64,000 nt of DNA from RGIG5612 sp045616165 (GTDB lineage Bacteria; Bacillota; Clostridia; Lachnospirales; Lachnospiraceae). Shown in pieces: positions 1-6,797 of the stretch. Position numbers and translations under genes: made by a program. The stretch spans positions 1-64,000 of the forward strand of contig JAZLGF010000013.1 in the NCBI GenBank assembly GCA_045616165.1. The letters are read 5' to 3'. Under the pieces are notes generated by a model, which was given only the letters and a program-made list of their open reading frames with translations, was not told where the DNA came from and searched no databases. How positions within the stretch are numbered: the first letter of the stretch is position 1; the number at the start of each line of letters is the position of its first letter.

Positions 1-9
1 ATAATTATT

Positions 10-235
10 TTCCCAACATATGAGAGTAGTTTATCTATATTGGGAATTGTTCAAAAACACTGTGGATGTTGATTTTCTCTCTATAGAAAGATAGCGCGTC
101 TATAGTGAGAATTTTTTTTAAAGTCAGATGGTTATTTTCTCCCTATAGAAGGATATGTTATCTATAGTGAGAACTTTTTGATGAAATAAATGATTTTTTT
201 CTCACTATAGGAAGTCAGGCTGCCTATAGGGAGAA
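10..235. repeat. Palindrome array, block 1 (four 37-bp inverted repeats)
   Basis: Four inverted repeats, each exactly 37 bp, lie at 10-46, 75-111, 137-173 and 199-235. Units 2-4 have 12-nt arms of the form TTCTCNCTATAG / CTATAGNGAGAA around a 13-nt variable loop and start exactly 62 bp apart. Unit 1 is a diverged relative with arms TTCCCAACATA / TATATTGGGAA. Spacers of 25-28 bp are not conserved. No gene is credible here. The array may continue beyond the left edge of the window. It could be a set of protein-binding sites on one DNA face or a series of RNA hairpins; function is unknown. Confidence 0.9.
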
Positions 236-408
236 AAATGCATAAAGTTCAAAGAGTAAGGCGGGTGGCTAGCCGAGTTTTGATGTCGAATGATTTATCC
301 GCCGTAAGTAGCGAAGCGACGGCGCGCGCCCTCAATAGCGCAGGCGCCGTCAGCTTCGCGAGCGAAAATCTTAAATTTAATTTATCAAAGGATACAGAAA
401 TCTTAAAT
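236..408. other. Non-coding gap between palindrome blocks
   Basis: No credible gene. The stretch contains a loose GC-rich inverted repeat (GGCGGGT near 260 against ATCCGCC near 300) and then the GC-rich hairpin element listed separately at 311-364. Its composition differs sharply from the AT-rich palindromes on both sides, suggesting that a REP-like element was inserted into, or grew within, the array. Confidence 0.5.
311..364. repeat. GC-rich hairpin repeat, family A copy 1
   Basis: A 54-bp element with arms GCGAAGCGACGGCG and CGCCGTCAGCTTCGC, which pair with a single bulge, around a loop containing CGCGCCCTCA. A near-identical copy is at 3149-3202. Its GC content is far above the surrounding DNA. 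It behaves like a dispersed REP/BIME-type palindrome, but no associated transposase is in the window. Confidence 0.85.
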
Positions 409-629
409 TTATCACTATATGAGAAGCACTCGATTATAGTGATAATTTTTATTATAAATTATTTGATTTTTATCAATATAGATAAAGCATCTCTCTATAG
501 TGATAAATTTTCTATTCAAATGCTAATATTTTTATCACTATACATAAAGCATCTCCCTATAGTGATAAATTTCTATTCAAATGCTTATATTTTTATCACT
601 ATATACAAGTCATTGTTCTATAATGATAA
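409..629. repeat. Palindrome array, block 2 (four 37-bp inverted repeats)
   Basis: Four more 37-bp inverted repeats at 409-445, 470-506, 532-568 and 593-629, with start spacing 61, 62 and 61 bp. The arms are TTATCACTATA / TATAGTGATAA, that is, block 1 arms with the outer GAGAA changed to GATAA and the opposite arm changed to match. The spacers 507-531 and 569-592 are nearly identical (both contain CTATTCAAATGCT), so part of this block arose by tandem duplication. The unit keeps the same length and phase as block 1. The open frame across this region is an artefact. Confidence 0.9.
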
Positions 630-783
630 AAATATATAAAACAGCTCGGCAAAGGGCAATTTGTAGGAGTAAAGATTTTTGCTTTTGAGATAATATTTGA
701 GAATAGTTTAATATTGAGAATATGCTTGAATATATATATATATATATAATGTCAATACGTTAAGATTCATAAAAATGTTTTGA
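630..783 (+). promoter_or_regulatory. Upstream region of the lipoprotein gene, with (TA)n tract
   Basis: A stretch of alternating TA runs from about 731 to 748. TTGAGA at 714-719 followed after 17 nt by TATATA at 737-742 is a possible promoter for the lipoprotein gene, and TATAAT at 745-750 is an alternative -10. The assignment is weak because the TA tract creates -10-like sequences by chance. No gene seen. Confidence 0.35.
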
Positions 784-795
784 ATGGAGAATATT

Positions 796-1668
796 ATGAA
801 AAAAAGAATTATTGGATTAGTAATGGTTTTGGTGCTTGCATTAGCACTTATGGGCTGTGGCGGAAGTAAAACAACCGAAAAGAAAAATGATTCAGGAAGT
901 AAAACAGAAGAATTAAAGCTTGTTGAAAATGCCACAGTTTATGATAGTGAAGTATTTTCATTTAAGGTCTCAAAAATGGAGTGGAATGATAAAGGGGGAT
1001 TTGTAGTTCATATAACATTTGAAAACAAAACAACAGATAAAGAGTTAATGGTTGCAGTAGTAGATATAGCATTAAATAAATATTACAATATTAGTTTAAT
1101 GGATAAAAATTCTATTCCATATGTCATAACTCCTGGAATGAGCTACGATACTCAAATTAATATTGAACCTAAAGATATAGCAAAGTATGGTATAAAAGAT
1201 ATTTCACAACTAGATTTCGCTTTACTTGAATCAAGCCATATCGGAAATAATAGTGATATTATTTGTTCACTTCTTACTTATGGAAAAGAAATGGATATAG
1301 CAAAACCGGGTGAACCAGGAGGTAAATGTTATGTTGATAATGACTATTGTTCTATCTATATTAATAGAGTAGATGGTGAAGATGGAGTTACATTGTCCTT
1401 TGATATACGAAATAAAACAAATTCAACAATTTGGGTTGATGGTAGCGATAAAGGAGCGGATGGCTACGCATCGACATTACTTGATTCATCTACTAATAAA
1501 GCTCTTTGGATAAATCGAATGCCGTTGCCAGGTACCATTGATAAAAGCGAAATGAAAATAATAGATCCAACTGGAAATGCTATTGAAGATATGTATATGA
1601 GTGCTATTATTTATTGCTTTGATGGAAGCAGTGAACCCATATTGGAAAATTTTGTTATTACACCATAA
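796..1668 (+). CDS. Secreted lipoprotein of unknown function
   Basis: About 290 residues. The start is placed at the ATG at 796 because GGAGA sits five bases upstream; an in-frame ATG at 784 has no ribosome site. The N-terminus is a lipoprotein signal (MKKRIIGLVMVL..., then LALMGCGG with the lipidated Cys), followed by a Lys/Ser/Thr-rich linker and a mature part rich in beta-prone stretches that looks like two immunoglobulin-like sandwiches (the motif 'F.N.T' occurs twice). I do not recognise a family with certainty; a surface or extracytoplasmic binding role is an inference. It stands alone, between the palindrome array and a strong terminator. Confidence 0.8.
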   Translation: MKKRIIGLVMVLVLALALMGCGGSKTTEKKNDSGSKTEELKLVENATVYDSEVFSFKVSKMEWNDKGGFVVHITFENKTTDKELMVAVVDIALNKYYNISLMDKNSIPYVITPGMSYDTQINIEPKDIAKYGIKDISQLDFALLESSHIGNNSDIICSLLTYGKEMDIAKPGEPGGKCYVDNDYCSIYINRVDGEDGVTLSFDIRNKTNSTIWVDGSDKGADGYASTLLDSSTNKALWINRMPLPGTIDKSEMKIIDPTGNAIEDMYMSAIIYCFDGSSEPILENFVITP

Positions 1669-1689
1669 TAAATAGTTTCATTTTAATAA

Positions 1690-1727
1690 AAACTGGCGAG
1701 CGTTAAATGCTTGCCAGTTTTTTTATA
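1690..1727 (+). terminator. Rho-independent terminator after the lipoprotein
   Basis: Stem AACTGGCGAGC / GCTTGCCAGTT (one G.T pair) with a short AT loop followed by a run of T. It closes the lipoprotein transcription unit. Confidence 0.9.
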
Positions 1728-1776
1728 AAAAAATAAATGAAGTTTTGGTTATTTATTAATTCAAATAATTATTTTG

Positions 1777-1792
1777 TGATACAATAAAAATA
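1777..1792 (+). promoter_or_regulatory. Extended -10 promoter placing the transcript start at the ClC ATG
   Basis: TGATACAAT at 1777-1785 is an extended -10 (TGn + TACAAT). Transcription would begin about seven bases later, on or next to the A of the ATG at 1792. No Shine-Dalgarno sequence precedes the ATG and no other in-frame ATG occurs for about 60 codons, so a leaderless or nearly leaderless mRNA is predicted. Confidence 0.5.
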
Positions 1793-3114
1793 TGCAAGAT
1801 AAAAAAGATATAGAAGAATTTGAAGAACAGTTTTTAGGGGAAAGTGACCAGGAACATGAATTTAGTAAAGAAAGATTCAAGGCAGTTGGCTTTGACTTCT
1901 TTGCTTATTTTTTGAGTATACTTATTTCTGTCGTAATAGGAGTTGGAGTAGGCGCTTATGCGACGGCTTTTGCTATGCTTATTAATTTAATAACAGGATT
2001 TAGACAGCAGAACATGTGGCTTATATTTTTGCTTCCAGCCGGTGGTGTTTTAATAGTATTGTTTTATCATCTTCTTAAAACATATGAATCGCTTGGGACA
2101 AATAGAGTCTTGCTTTCTATCTCAGAAGATCAAAAGCTTCCTATAAAGATGACGCCACTTATAACAGTTGGAACAGCTATAACTCATTTATTTGGAGGTT
2201 CAGCAGGAAGAGAAGGAGCAGCACTCCAAATAGGCGGAAGCTTAGGAATGTCTTTTGCACAGCTACTTAAATTTCCTAAAAAGGAATCAATAATACTTAC
2301 TCTTTGTGGTATGAGCGCAGCTTTTAGTGCGATGTTTGGAACGCCGCTAACAGCAACGATATTTGCGATGGAAGTAGTAAGCATAGGAATTATGCATTAT
2401 TCAGCAATCGTTCCATGCGCAATTTCATCATTAAGCGCAATGCTTATTTCAAGAGTAATGGGTTATACTCCAGATATATTCCCGCAAATAGATTTTTCGG
2501 CATTTACATGGCAATATGGATTAAAGGCAATAGTTTTAGGAATTGCATGTGCACTTGTTAGCACATTGTTTTGCCTTCTACTTAACAAATCGGAATCATT
2601 TGTAAAAAAGGCAATAAAAAACCCATATTATAGAACAATATTAGGTGGACTTTTAATAGTAATTTTAACTATGATAATTGGTAACGGAGATTACAACGGA
2701 GCAGGCATAAATATTATTTCTCAGGCATTAAGTGGAAATGTTGTTTGGTATGCATTTATTGCAAAAGCAGTTCTAACTACAATAACATTAAGTTGTTGTT
2801 ATAAAGGCGGAGAAATAATTCCAACATTATTTATAGGAGCTACGTTCGGATGTGTATTTGCACCGTTAATAGGAATACCATCAACCCAAGGCGCAGCTCT
2901 TGCAATGATAGGGGTATTTTGCGGAGTAACAAACTGTCCAATAACCTCAATAGTTCTTTGCTTTGAACTCTTTGGCTTAAAAAGTTTACCAATGGTATTA
3001 ATAGTTGCTGCAGTAGCCTATAGACTATCTGGATATTATGGAATATACACAGGCCAAAAAATTATGTATTCAAAATCCCGCCCACTGTTTATTAATAGAT
3101 CAACATGGAAATAA
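1792..3114 (+). CDS. ClC-family chloride channel / anion transporter
   Basis: 440 residues, typical of prokaryotic ClC proteins without CBS domains. After an acidic cytoplasmic N-terminus (about 30 residues) there are roughly ten or more hydrophobic segments. The signature GGSAGREGAALQ (near residue 135) matches the ClC GREGP-type motif with the gating glutamate; GGEIIPTLFIGATFG and CGVTNCPITSIVLCFELFG match the later conserved helices. The first selectivity motif, usually GSGIP, reads as GTNRV here, so ion preference cannot be inferred. It may move chloride, fluoride or another anion in exchange for protons. Monocistronic; flanked downstream by two repeat elements. Confidence 0.88.
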   Translation: MQDKKDIEEFEEQFLGESDQEHEFSKERFKAVGFDFFAYFLSILISVVIGVGVGAYATAFAMLINLITGFRQQNMWLIFLLPAGGVLIVLFYHLLKTYESLGTNRVLLSISEDQKLPIKMTPLITVGTAITHLFGGSAGREGAALQIGGSLGMSFAQLLKFPKKESIILTLCGMSAAFSAMFGTPLTATIFAMEVVSIGIMHYSAIVPCAISSLSAMLISRVMGYTPDIFPQIDFSAFTWQYGLKAIVLGIACALVSTLFCLLLNKSESFVKKAIKNPYYRTILGGLLIVILTMIIGNGDYNGAGINIISQALSGNVVWYAFIAKAVLTTITLSCCYKGGEIIPTLFIGATFGCVFAPLIGIPSTQGAALAMIGVFCGVTNCPITSIVLCFELFGLKSLPMVLIVAAVAYRLSGYYGIYTGQKIMYSKSRPLFINRSTWK

Positions 3115-3148
3115 ATTATTTTTGGTATAAATACTGAAATAATGAAAC

Positions 3149-3202
3149 GCGAAGCTGACGGCGCGCGCCCTCACTAGCGCAGGCGCCGCTAGCTTCGCGA
3201 GC
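3149..3202. repeat. GC-rich hairpin repeat, family A copy 2
   Basis: Near-identical to 311-364: arms GCGAAGCTGACGGCG and CGCCGCTAGCTTCGC flank the conserved loop CGCGCCCTCACTAGCGCAGG. Lies just after the ClC gene and 22 bp before a family B element. Confidence 0.85.
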
Positions 3203-3224
3203 AAAATCGTATGATTTTTAGAAA

Positions 3225-3296
3225 GCGAGTGGAGTCGTCAGGCTCGTTATCGGCGACTTGGAACTGGAGTCGGGAACAATTTCGACAATCCACGAG
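3225..3296 (+). repeat. Structured intergenic repeat, family B copy 1 (diverged)
   Basis: Shares the core CTCGTTATCGGCGA.TTGGAAC and a downstream CGGGAACA with copy 2 at 6680-6752, but is the most diverged of the four. Inner arms CGACT / AGTCG and outer GTGGA / TCCAC remain complementary, although the bases differ from the other copies. Confidence 0.7.
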
Positions 3297-3313
3297 TTTA
3301 TTAAAGGAAAAAT

Positions 3314-3415
3314 AAGTATGAATATTGGAATAAGGTTAAACAGAGAATGAGCGAAGAAGGAAATGAGTTGGTGACAAATTGTCACCAACTGAAATTAAGG
3401 TCACCAAAAGGATGA
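3314..3415 (+). pseudogene. Remnant of a BRO-type phage antirepressor (Bro-N domain)
   Basis: Reading the frame from AAG at 3314 gives KYEYWNKVKQRMSEE, then GNELVTNCHQLKLRSPKG and a stop at 3413. This matches, from memory, the first strand-helix of the Bro-N (BRO/KilA-type antirepressor) domain, where WxxLKxRLxEEGNELVTNCHQLKL is followed by roughly 60 more residues and a C-terminal domain. All of that is missing and there is no start. It is a short fossil of a prophage or mobile element, directly abutting the truncated toxin fragment. Confidence 0.65.
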
Positions 3416-3419
3416 TGCA

Positions 3420-3698
3420 CAAATAAAACATATTTTTAGAGATATACCTGGTCATATAGCTGACACACCACAAAATAGAGAATTGCTGCAAAATCTTGCA
3501 AACAATCAAGATGCGCATATAGGTATAGATTCTAGAGGATTAGATTGGCATGCAATAATAAATGATGATGGTTCACAAGTATGGGTTTCAAGCAAAAATG
3601 GAGTGATTCAAAATGGCGGAATCAATAATCCACCACGTAATTGGGATGAACGATCAGGATTTAGTAAAAATATATTTGCTGGAAGGAAAAAACAATGA
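3420..3698 (+). pseudogene. Truncated C-terminal domain of a polymorphic-type toxin
   Basis: The frame is open from 3399, but no good start or ribosome site exists; a TTG at 3483 is unconvincing because recognisable domain sequence begins before it (KHIFRDIPGHIADTPQNRE from about 3426). The rest reads GIDSRGLDWHAIINDDGSQV and VWVSSKNGVIQNGGINNPPR, a compact C-terminal module I know from secreted or RHS-like toxins, ending about 20 residues later. The N-terminal delivery region is absent. The next gene overlaps its stop by 4 bp, as expected for a toxin-immunity pair. Activity of the fragment is unknown; the exact toxin family was not identified. Confidence 0.55.
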
Positions 3699-4063
3699 AT
3701 AGATTTGAATTATTTACACTGATATATTTTGTGTTAGATGCATATTATGAAGATGAAACTAAAGAAAATGACAAATTAAGTGTTTTTTTAGGAGATATGA
3801 ATCCTTTTGTATGGGAAGATTGTATTTCTGGAGATCCTGCAATGTATAATGAATATTGTGATTTTATGGAAAAGAAAGAAATAACATTAGAAAATAGTTT
3901 AAAAATAGCGAAAGAATATCTTAAAACAATTGATTTTGTTGATGTTACAGAGGCATTTCAGAATATGACAAATGATGAATGGATTGACGGATGTACTAGA
4001 TATTTATCATCTGAACACAAAGGTGCAGGCATGGTAGATAAAAAAGATATTAATAAAGTATAA
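3695..4063 (+). CDS. Probable immunity protein of the truncated toxin
   Basis: 122 residues, acidic, no signal or membrane segment. It starts with the ATGA overlap on the toxin fragment, and GGAAGG lies upstream inside that frame. Sequence features such as LSVFLGDMNPFVWED, YCDFMEK and ITLENSLKIAKEYL followed by YLSSEHKG are like small cytosolic immunity proteins found after polymorphic toxins. The gene is intact while its partner is only a C-terminal stub, so it may be an orphan immunity gene kept for protection against related strains, or a relic. Assignment rests mainly on context. Confidence 0.6.
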   Translation: MNRFELFTLIYFVLDAYYEDETKENDKLSVFLGDMNPFVWEDCISGDPAMYNEYCDFMEKKEITLENSLKIAKEYLKTIDFVDVTEAFQNMTNDEWIDGCTRYLSSEHKGAGMVDKKDINKV

Positions 4064-4082
4064 ACTAAAGGCACGCATTACC

Positions 4083-4111
4083 TTGACAAATAAAGGTTTT
4101 GTTGATAATAT
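4083..4111 (+). promoter_or_regulatory. Promoter for rpsO
   Basis: Perfect -35 TTGACA at 4083-4088, a 17-nt spacer, and TAATAT at 4106-4111. It gives an mRNA leader of about 80 nt before rpsO. Confidence 0.8.
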
Positions 4112-4113
4112 AT

Positions 4114-4190
4114 GCAGGTTGTAAGCCAAATCTTAGAAGATGGACAACTCCAACCTCTTCTCGGATTTAGGCGGTTTATTAATAAGGAGG
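4114..4190 (+). promoter_or_regulatory. rpsO leader RNA with crossing helices (probable S15 autoregulation site)
   Basis: A long helix can form between GCCAAATCTTAGAAGA (4125-4140) and TCTTCTCGGATTTAGGC (4156-4172). AGGTTG at 4116-4121 can pair with CAACCT at 4151-4156, inside the loop of that helix, giving a pseudoknot-like topology upstream of the AAGGAGG ribosome site. Known S15 proteins repress their own translation by binding their leader, in E. coli through a pseudoknot. The structure here is seen; the function is inferred. Confidence 0.5.
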
Positions 4191-4197
4191 AAATAAA

Positions 4198-4464
4198 ATG
4201 ATTACAAAAGAAGTAAAAGAACAAATTATTAAGGAGTATGGAAAAACTCCTACTGACACAGGTTCAACAGAAGTTCAGGTAGCAATTCTTTCATACAGAA
4301 TCAAAGAACTTACAGAACACCTTAAGGATCATCAAAAAGACCACCATTCAAGAAGAGGACTTCTTAAGATGGTAGGTAAGAGAAGAGGACTTCTTGATTA
4401 TCTTAAGAAGAAAGATATTGAAGCTTACCGTCAGTTAATCGAAAAACTTGGTATTAGAAAATAA
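4198..4464 (+). CDS. rpsO: 30S ribosomal protein S15
   Basis: 88 residues, the normal length. It binds 16S rRNA in the central domain of the small subunit as an early assembly protein. The conserved four-helix pattern is clear: DTGSTEVQVAILSYRI, LTEHLKDHQKDHHSRRGLL, VGKRRGLLDYLKKKD and YRQLIEKLGIRK. AAGGAGG precedes the ATG by eight bases. It has its own promoter and structured leader, and is followed after a hairpin by pnp, the conserved rpsO-pnp order. Confidence 0.98.
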   Translation: MITKEVKEQIIKEYGKTPTDTGSTEVQVAILSYRIKELTEHLKDHQKDHHSRRGLLKMVGKRRGLLDYLKKKDIEAYRQLIEKLGIRK

Positions 4465-4475
4465 TTTGTATGTTC

Positions 4476-4511
4476 CAATAGACTTTAGGGGATATTCCTT
4501 AAAGTCTATTG
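4476..4511 (+). promoter_or_regulatory. rpsO-pnp intergenic hairpin
   Basis: CAATAGACTTTAGGG pairs with CCTTAAAGTCTATTG (14 of 15 positions) around a 6-nt loop. It is not followed by a T run, so it is more likely an RNA-stability or RNase III-type processing hairpin, as known between rpsO and pnp in other bacteria, than a full terminator. No separate promoter for pnp is evident. Confidence 0.6.
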
Positions 4512-4567
4512 TTATATAAGGAAACTTATTAAATCGGGCATACCGCCCAGAAGTAGAAGGAGAAAAA

Positions 4568-6664
4568 ATGAGTAAAGAATTTAAACAATTTGAAATGGAA
4601 CTTGCAGGAAGAACACTCCGCCTTGATATCGGAAGAGTATCAGCACAGGCAAACGGAGCTGTTCTTATTCATTATGGCGACACTGTTGTTTTATCAACTG
4701 CAACAGCTAGCGAAAAGCCACGTGATGGTATCGATTTCTTCCCACTTAGTGTAGACTTCGAAGAGAAGATGTATTCAGTTGGCAAAATTCCTGGAGGATT
4801 TACAAGACGTGAAGGCCGTCCAAGCGATAACGCTATTTTAACAAGCCGTGTTATTGATAGACCAATGCGTCCATTATTCCCAAAGGATTATAGAAATGAT
4901 GTTGTACTTAACAACTTAGTATTATGTGTTGATCCAGATTGTTCACCAGAACTTACAGCAATGCTTGGTAGTGCAATCGCAACATGTATTTCAGATATTC
5001 CATTCGACGGCCCAGTTGCTATGACTCAAGTAGGCCTCGTAAATGGTGAATTTGTTTTCAACCCAACAGAGGAACAAAAACAAGTTACAGACCTTACACT
5101 TACAGTAGCTTCAACATCAGAAAAAGTTATCATGATTGAAGCTGGTGCAAATGAAGTTCCTGAAAGCAAAATGATTGAAGCGATTTTTGCAGCACATGAA
5201 CTTAATGGACAAATTAATGAGTTCTTCAAAAAAGTTATTGCTGAAGTCGGAAAAGAAAAACATGAATACGAAAGCCATGTAGTGCCAGAAGAAGTTACTA
5301 ACGCTATTATGGAAATCGTTCCACCACTTGCAATGGAAGAAGCTGTTTTTGCTGATGAAAAACAAGTTCGTGATGCAAACATTAGCGCAATCAAAGAAAA
5401 ACTGGCTGAAAGCTTCGCTGAGGAACATGAAGATTGGCTTCCAATTATTGATGAAGCAGTTTATGCATATCAAAAGAAGACAGTTCGTAAGATGATCTTA
5501 AAAGACCACAAACGTCCAGACGGCCGTGAAATCGACCAAATAAGACCTCTTTCAGCTGAGATTGATATTTTACCTAGAACTCATGGTTCAGGTATGTTTA
5601 CACGTGGACAAACACAAATTCTTACAACAACAACATTAGGACCATTAAGTGAGGCACAAAAAATTGATGGTCTTGATTCACACTTTACATCAAAGAGATA
5701 CATGCACCAATATAACTTCCCAGGATATTCAGTAGGTGAAGCAAAACCTAATAGAAGCCCAGGAAGAAGAGAAATTGGCCATGGCGCTTTAGCTGAGCGT
5801 GCGCTCCTTCCAGTAATTCCAGATGAGAGCGAATTCCCTTATGCACTTCGTCTTGTATCAGAAACATTTGAAAGTAATGGTTCGACTAGCCAGGCATCAG
5901 TTTGTGCTTCAACACTTTCACTTATGGCAGCAGGTGTTCCAATTAAGAGACCAGTTGCTGGTATCTCATGTGGACTTGTTACAGGCGAAACAGATGACGA
6001 TTACTTAGTTCTTACAGATATCCAAGGACTTGAAGATTTCTTTGGCGACATGGACTTCAAGGTTGCTGGTACTGATGTTGGTATCACTGCTATCCAGATG
6101 GATATTAAGATTCATGGTTTAACAAGAGCTATCATTGAAGAAGCTATTGCAAAAACAAAGAAGGCAAGAACATATATTCTTCATGAAGTTATGCTTCCAG
6201 TTATTGCTGAGCCTAGAAAAGAAGTTGGAAAATATGCACCTAAGATTGTTAGCATGCAAATTGATCCTGACAAGATTGGTGATGTTGTTGGAAAACAAGG
6301 CAAAGTTATTAACGAAATTATCGCTAGAACAAACGTTAAAATTGATATTAACGATGAAGGTTTGGTATCAATTTGTGGCGTAGAAAAAGATAAACTTGAG
6401 GAAGCACGTAAGATTATTGATACAATCGTTTCAGACTTCGAAGAAGGAAAAATCTACGAAGGTAAAGTAGTATCAATAAAAGACTTTGGTGCATTCTTAG
6501 AGTTTGCTCCAGGAAAAGAAGGAATGGTTCACATTTCTAAGATAGCTCCAGAAAGAATAAACCATGTTGAAGACGTACTTACACTTGGCGATGTAGTAAA
6601 AGCTAAATGTATGGGTCCAGATAAGATGGGCAGAGTATCATTCAGTATCAAGGATGCTAAATAA
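4568..6664 (+). CDS. pnp: Polyribonucleotide nucleotidyltransferase (PNPase)
   Basis: 698 residues. PNPase degrades RNA phosphorolytically from the 3' end and works in mRNA turnover. Two RNase PH-like domains (about 10-230 and 310-540), the second with GRREIGHGALAERAL and the catalytic-core region TDIQGLEDFFGDMDFKVAGT, are followed by a KH domain (IGDVVGKQGKVINEI, near 570) and an S1 domain (GKVVSIKDFGAFLEFAPGKE to the C-terminus). Complete and ordinary. AGAAGGAG lies just before the start. Probably co-transcribed with rpsO and ended near the family B repeat at 6680. Confidence 0.98.
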   Translation: MSKEFKQFEMELAGRTLRLDIGRVSAQANGAVLIHYGDTVVLSTATASEKPRDGIDFFPLSVDFEEKMYSVGKIPGGFTRREGRPSDNAILTSRVIDRPMRPLFPKDYRNDVVLNNLVLCVDPDCSPELTAMLGSAIATCISDIPFDGPVAMTQVGLVNGEFVFNPTEEQKQVTDLTLTVASTSEKVIMIEAGANEVPESKMIEAIFAAHELNGQINEFFKKVIAEVGKEKHEYESHVVPEEVTNAIMEIVPPLAMEEAVFADEKQVRDANISAIKEKLAESFAEEHEDWLPIIDEAVYAYQKKTVRKMILKDHKRPDGREIDQIRPLSAEIDILPRTHGSGMFTRGQTQILTTTTLGPLSEAQKIDGLDSHFTSKRYMHQYNFPGYSVGEAKPNRSPGRREIGHGALAERALLPVIPDESEFPYALRLVSETFESNGSTSQASVCASTLSLMAAGVPIKRPVAGISCGLVTGETDDDYLVLTDIQGLEDFFGDMDFKVAGTDVGITAIQMDIKIHGLTRAIIEEAIAKTKKARTYILHEVMLPVIAEPRKEVGKYAPKIVSMQIDPDKIGDVVGKQGKVINEIIARTNVKIDINDEGLVSICGVEKDKLEEARKIIDTIVSDFEEGKIYEGKVVSIKDFGAFLEFAPGKEGMVHISKIAPERINHVEDVLTLGDVVKAKCMGPDKMGRVSFSIKDAK

Positions 6665-6679
6665 TAAATTTAAATAATA

Positions 6680-6752
6680 GTGAGCGGAGCCATGTGACTC
6701 GTTATCGGCGAGTTGGAACCCGAGCCAGGAACGAGTTGCATGGTCCGCGAAC
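6680..6752 (+). repeat. Structured intergenic repeat, family B copy 2
   Basis: Core CTCGTTATCGGCGAGTTGG, continuing AACCCGAGCCAGGAACGAG, the exact reverse complement of the core in copies 3 and 4. The flanking arms GAGCGGAGCCATG and CATGGTCCGC are complementary to each other but differ from the arms in the other copies. Lies between pnp and the nitroreductase gene. Confidence 0.85.
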
Positions 6753-6797
6753 TTATAGAAAAATTTGAGAAATCCAAGTTTATAAAAAGGCCTATAA

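Noticed and set aside
10..629. A CRISPR array
   Set aside because: Repeat lengths and spacing are regular, but the 'repeats' are palindromes with variable loops and differing arms, not near-identical direct repeats, and no cas gene is present.
238..639. A 133-codon open frame across the palindromes
   Set aside because: Its translation is only the repeats and the GC-rich hairpin read through; no ribosome site and no protein-like pattern.
3367..3389. A perfect 23-bp palindrome (GTTGGTGACAA/TTGTCACCAAC)
   Set aside because: It lies inside the Bro-N remnant and encodes ELVTNCHQL, so the symmetry is probably a by-product of the codons.
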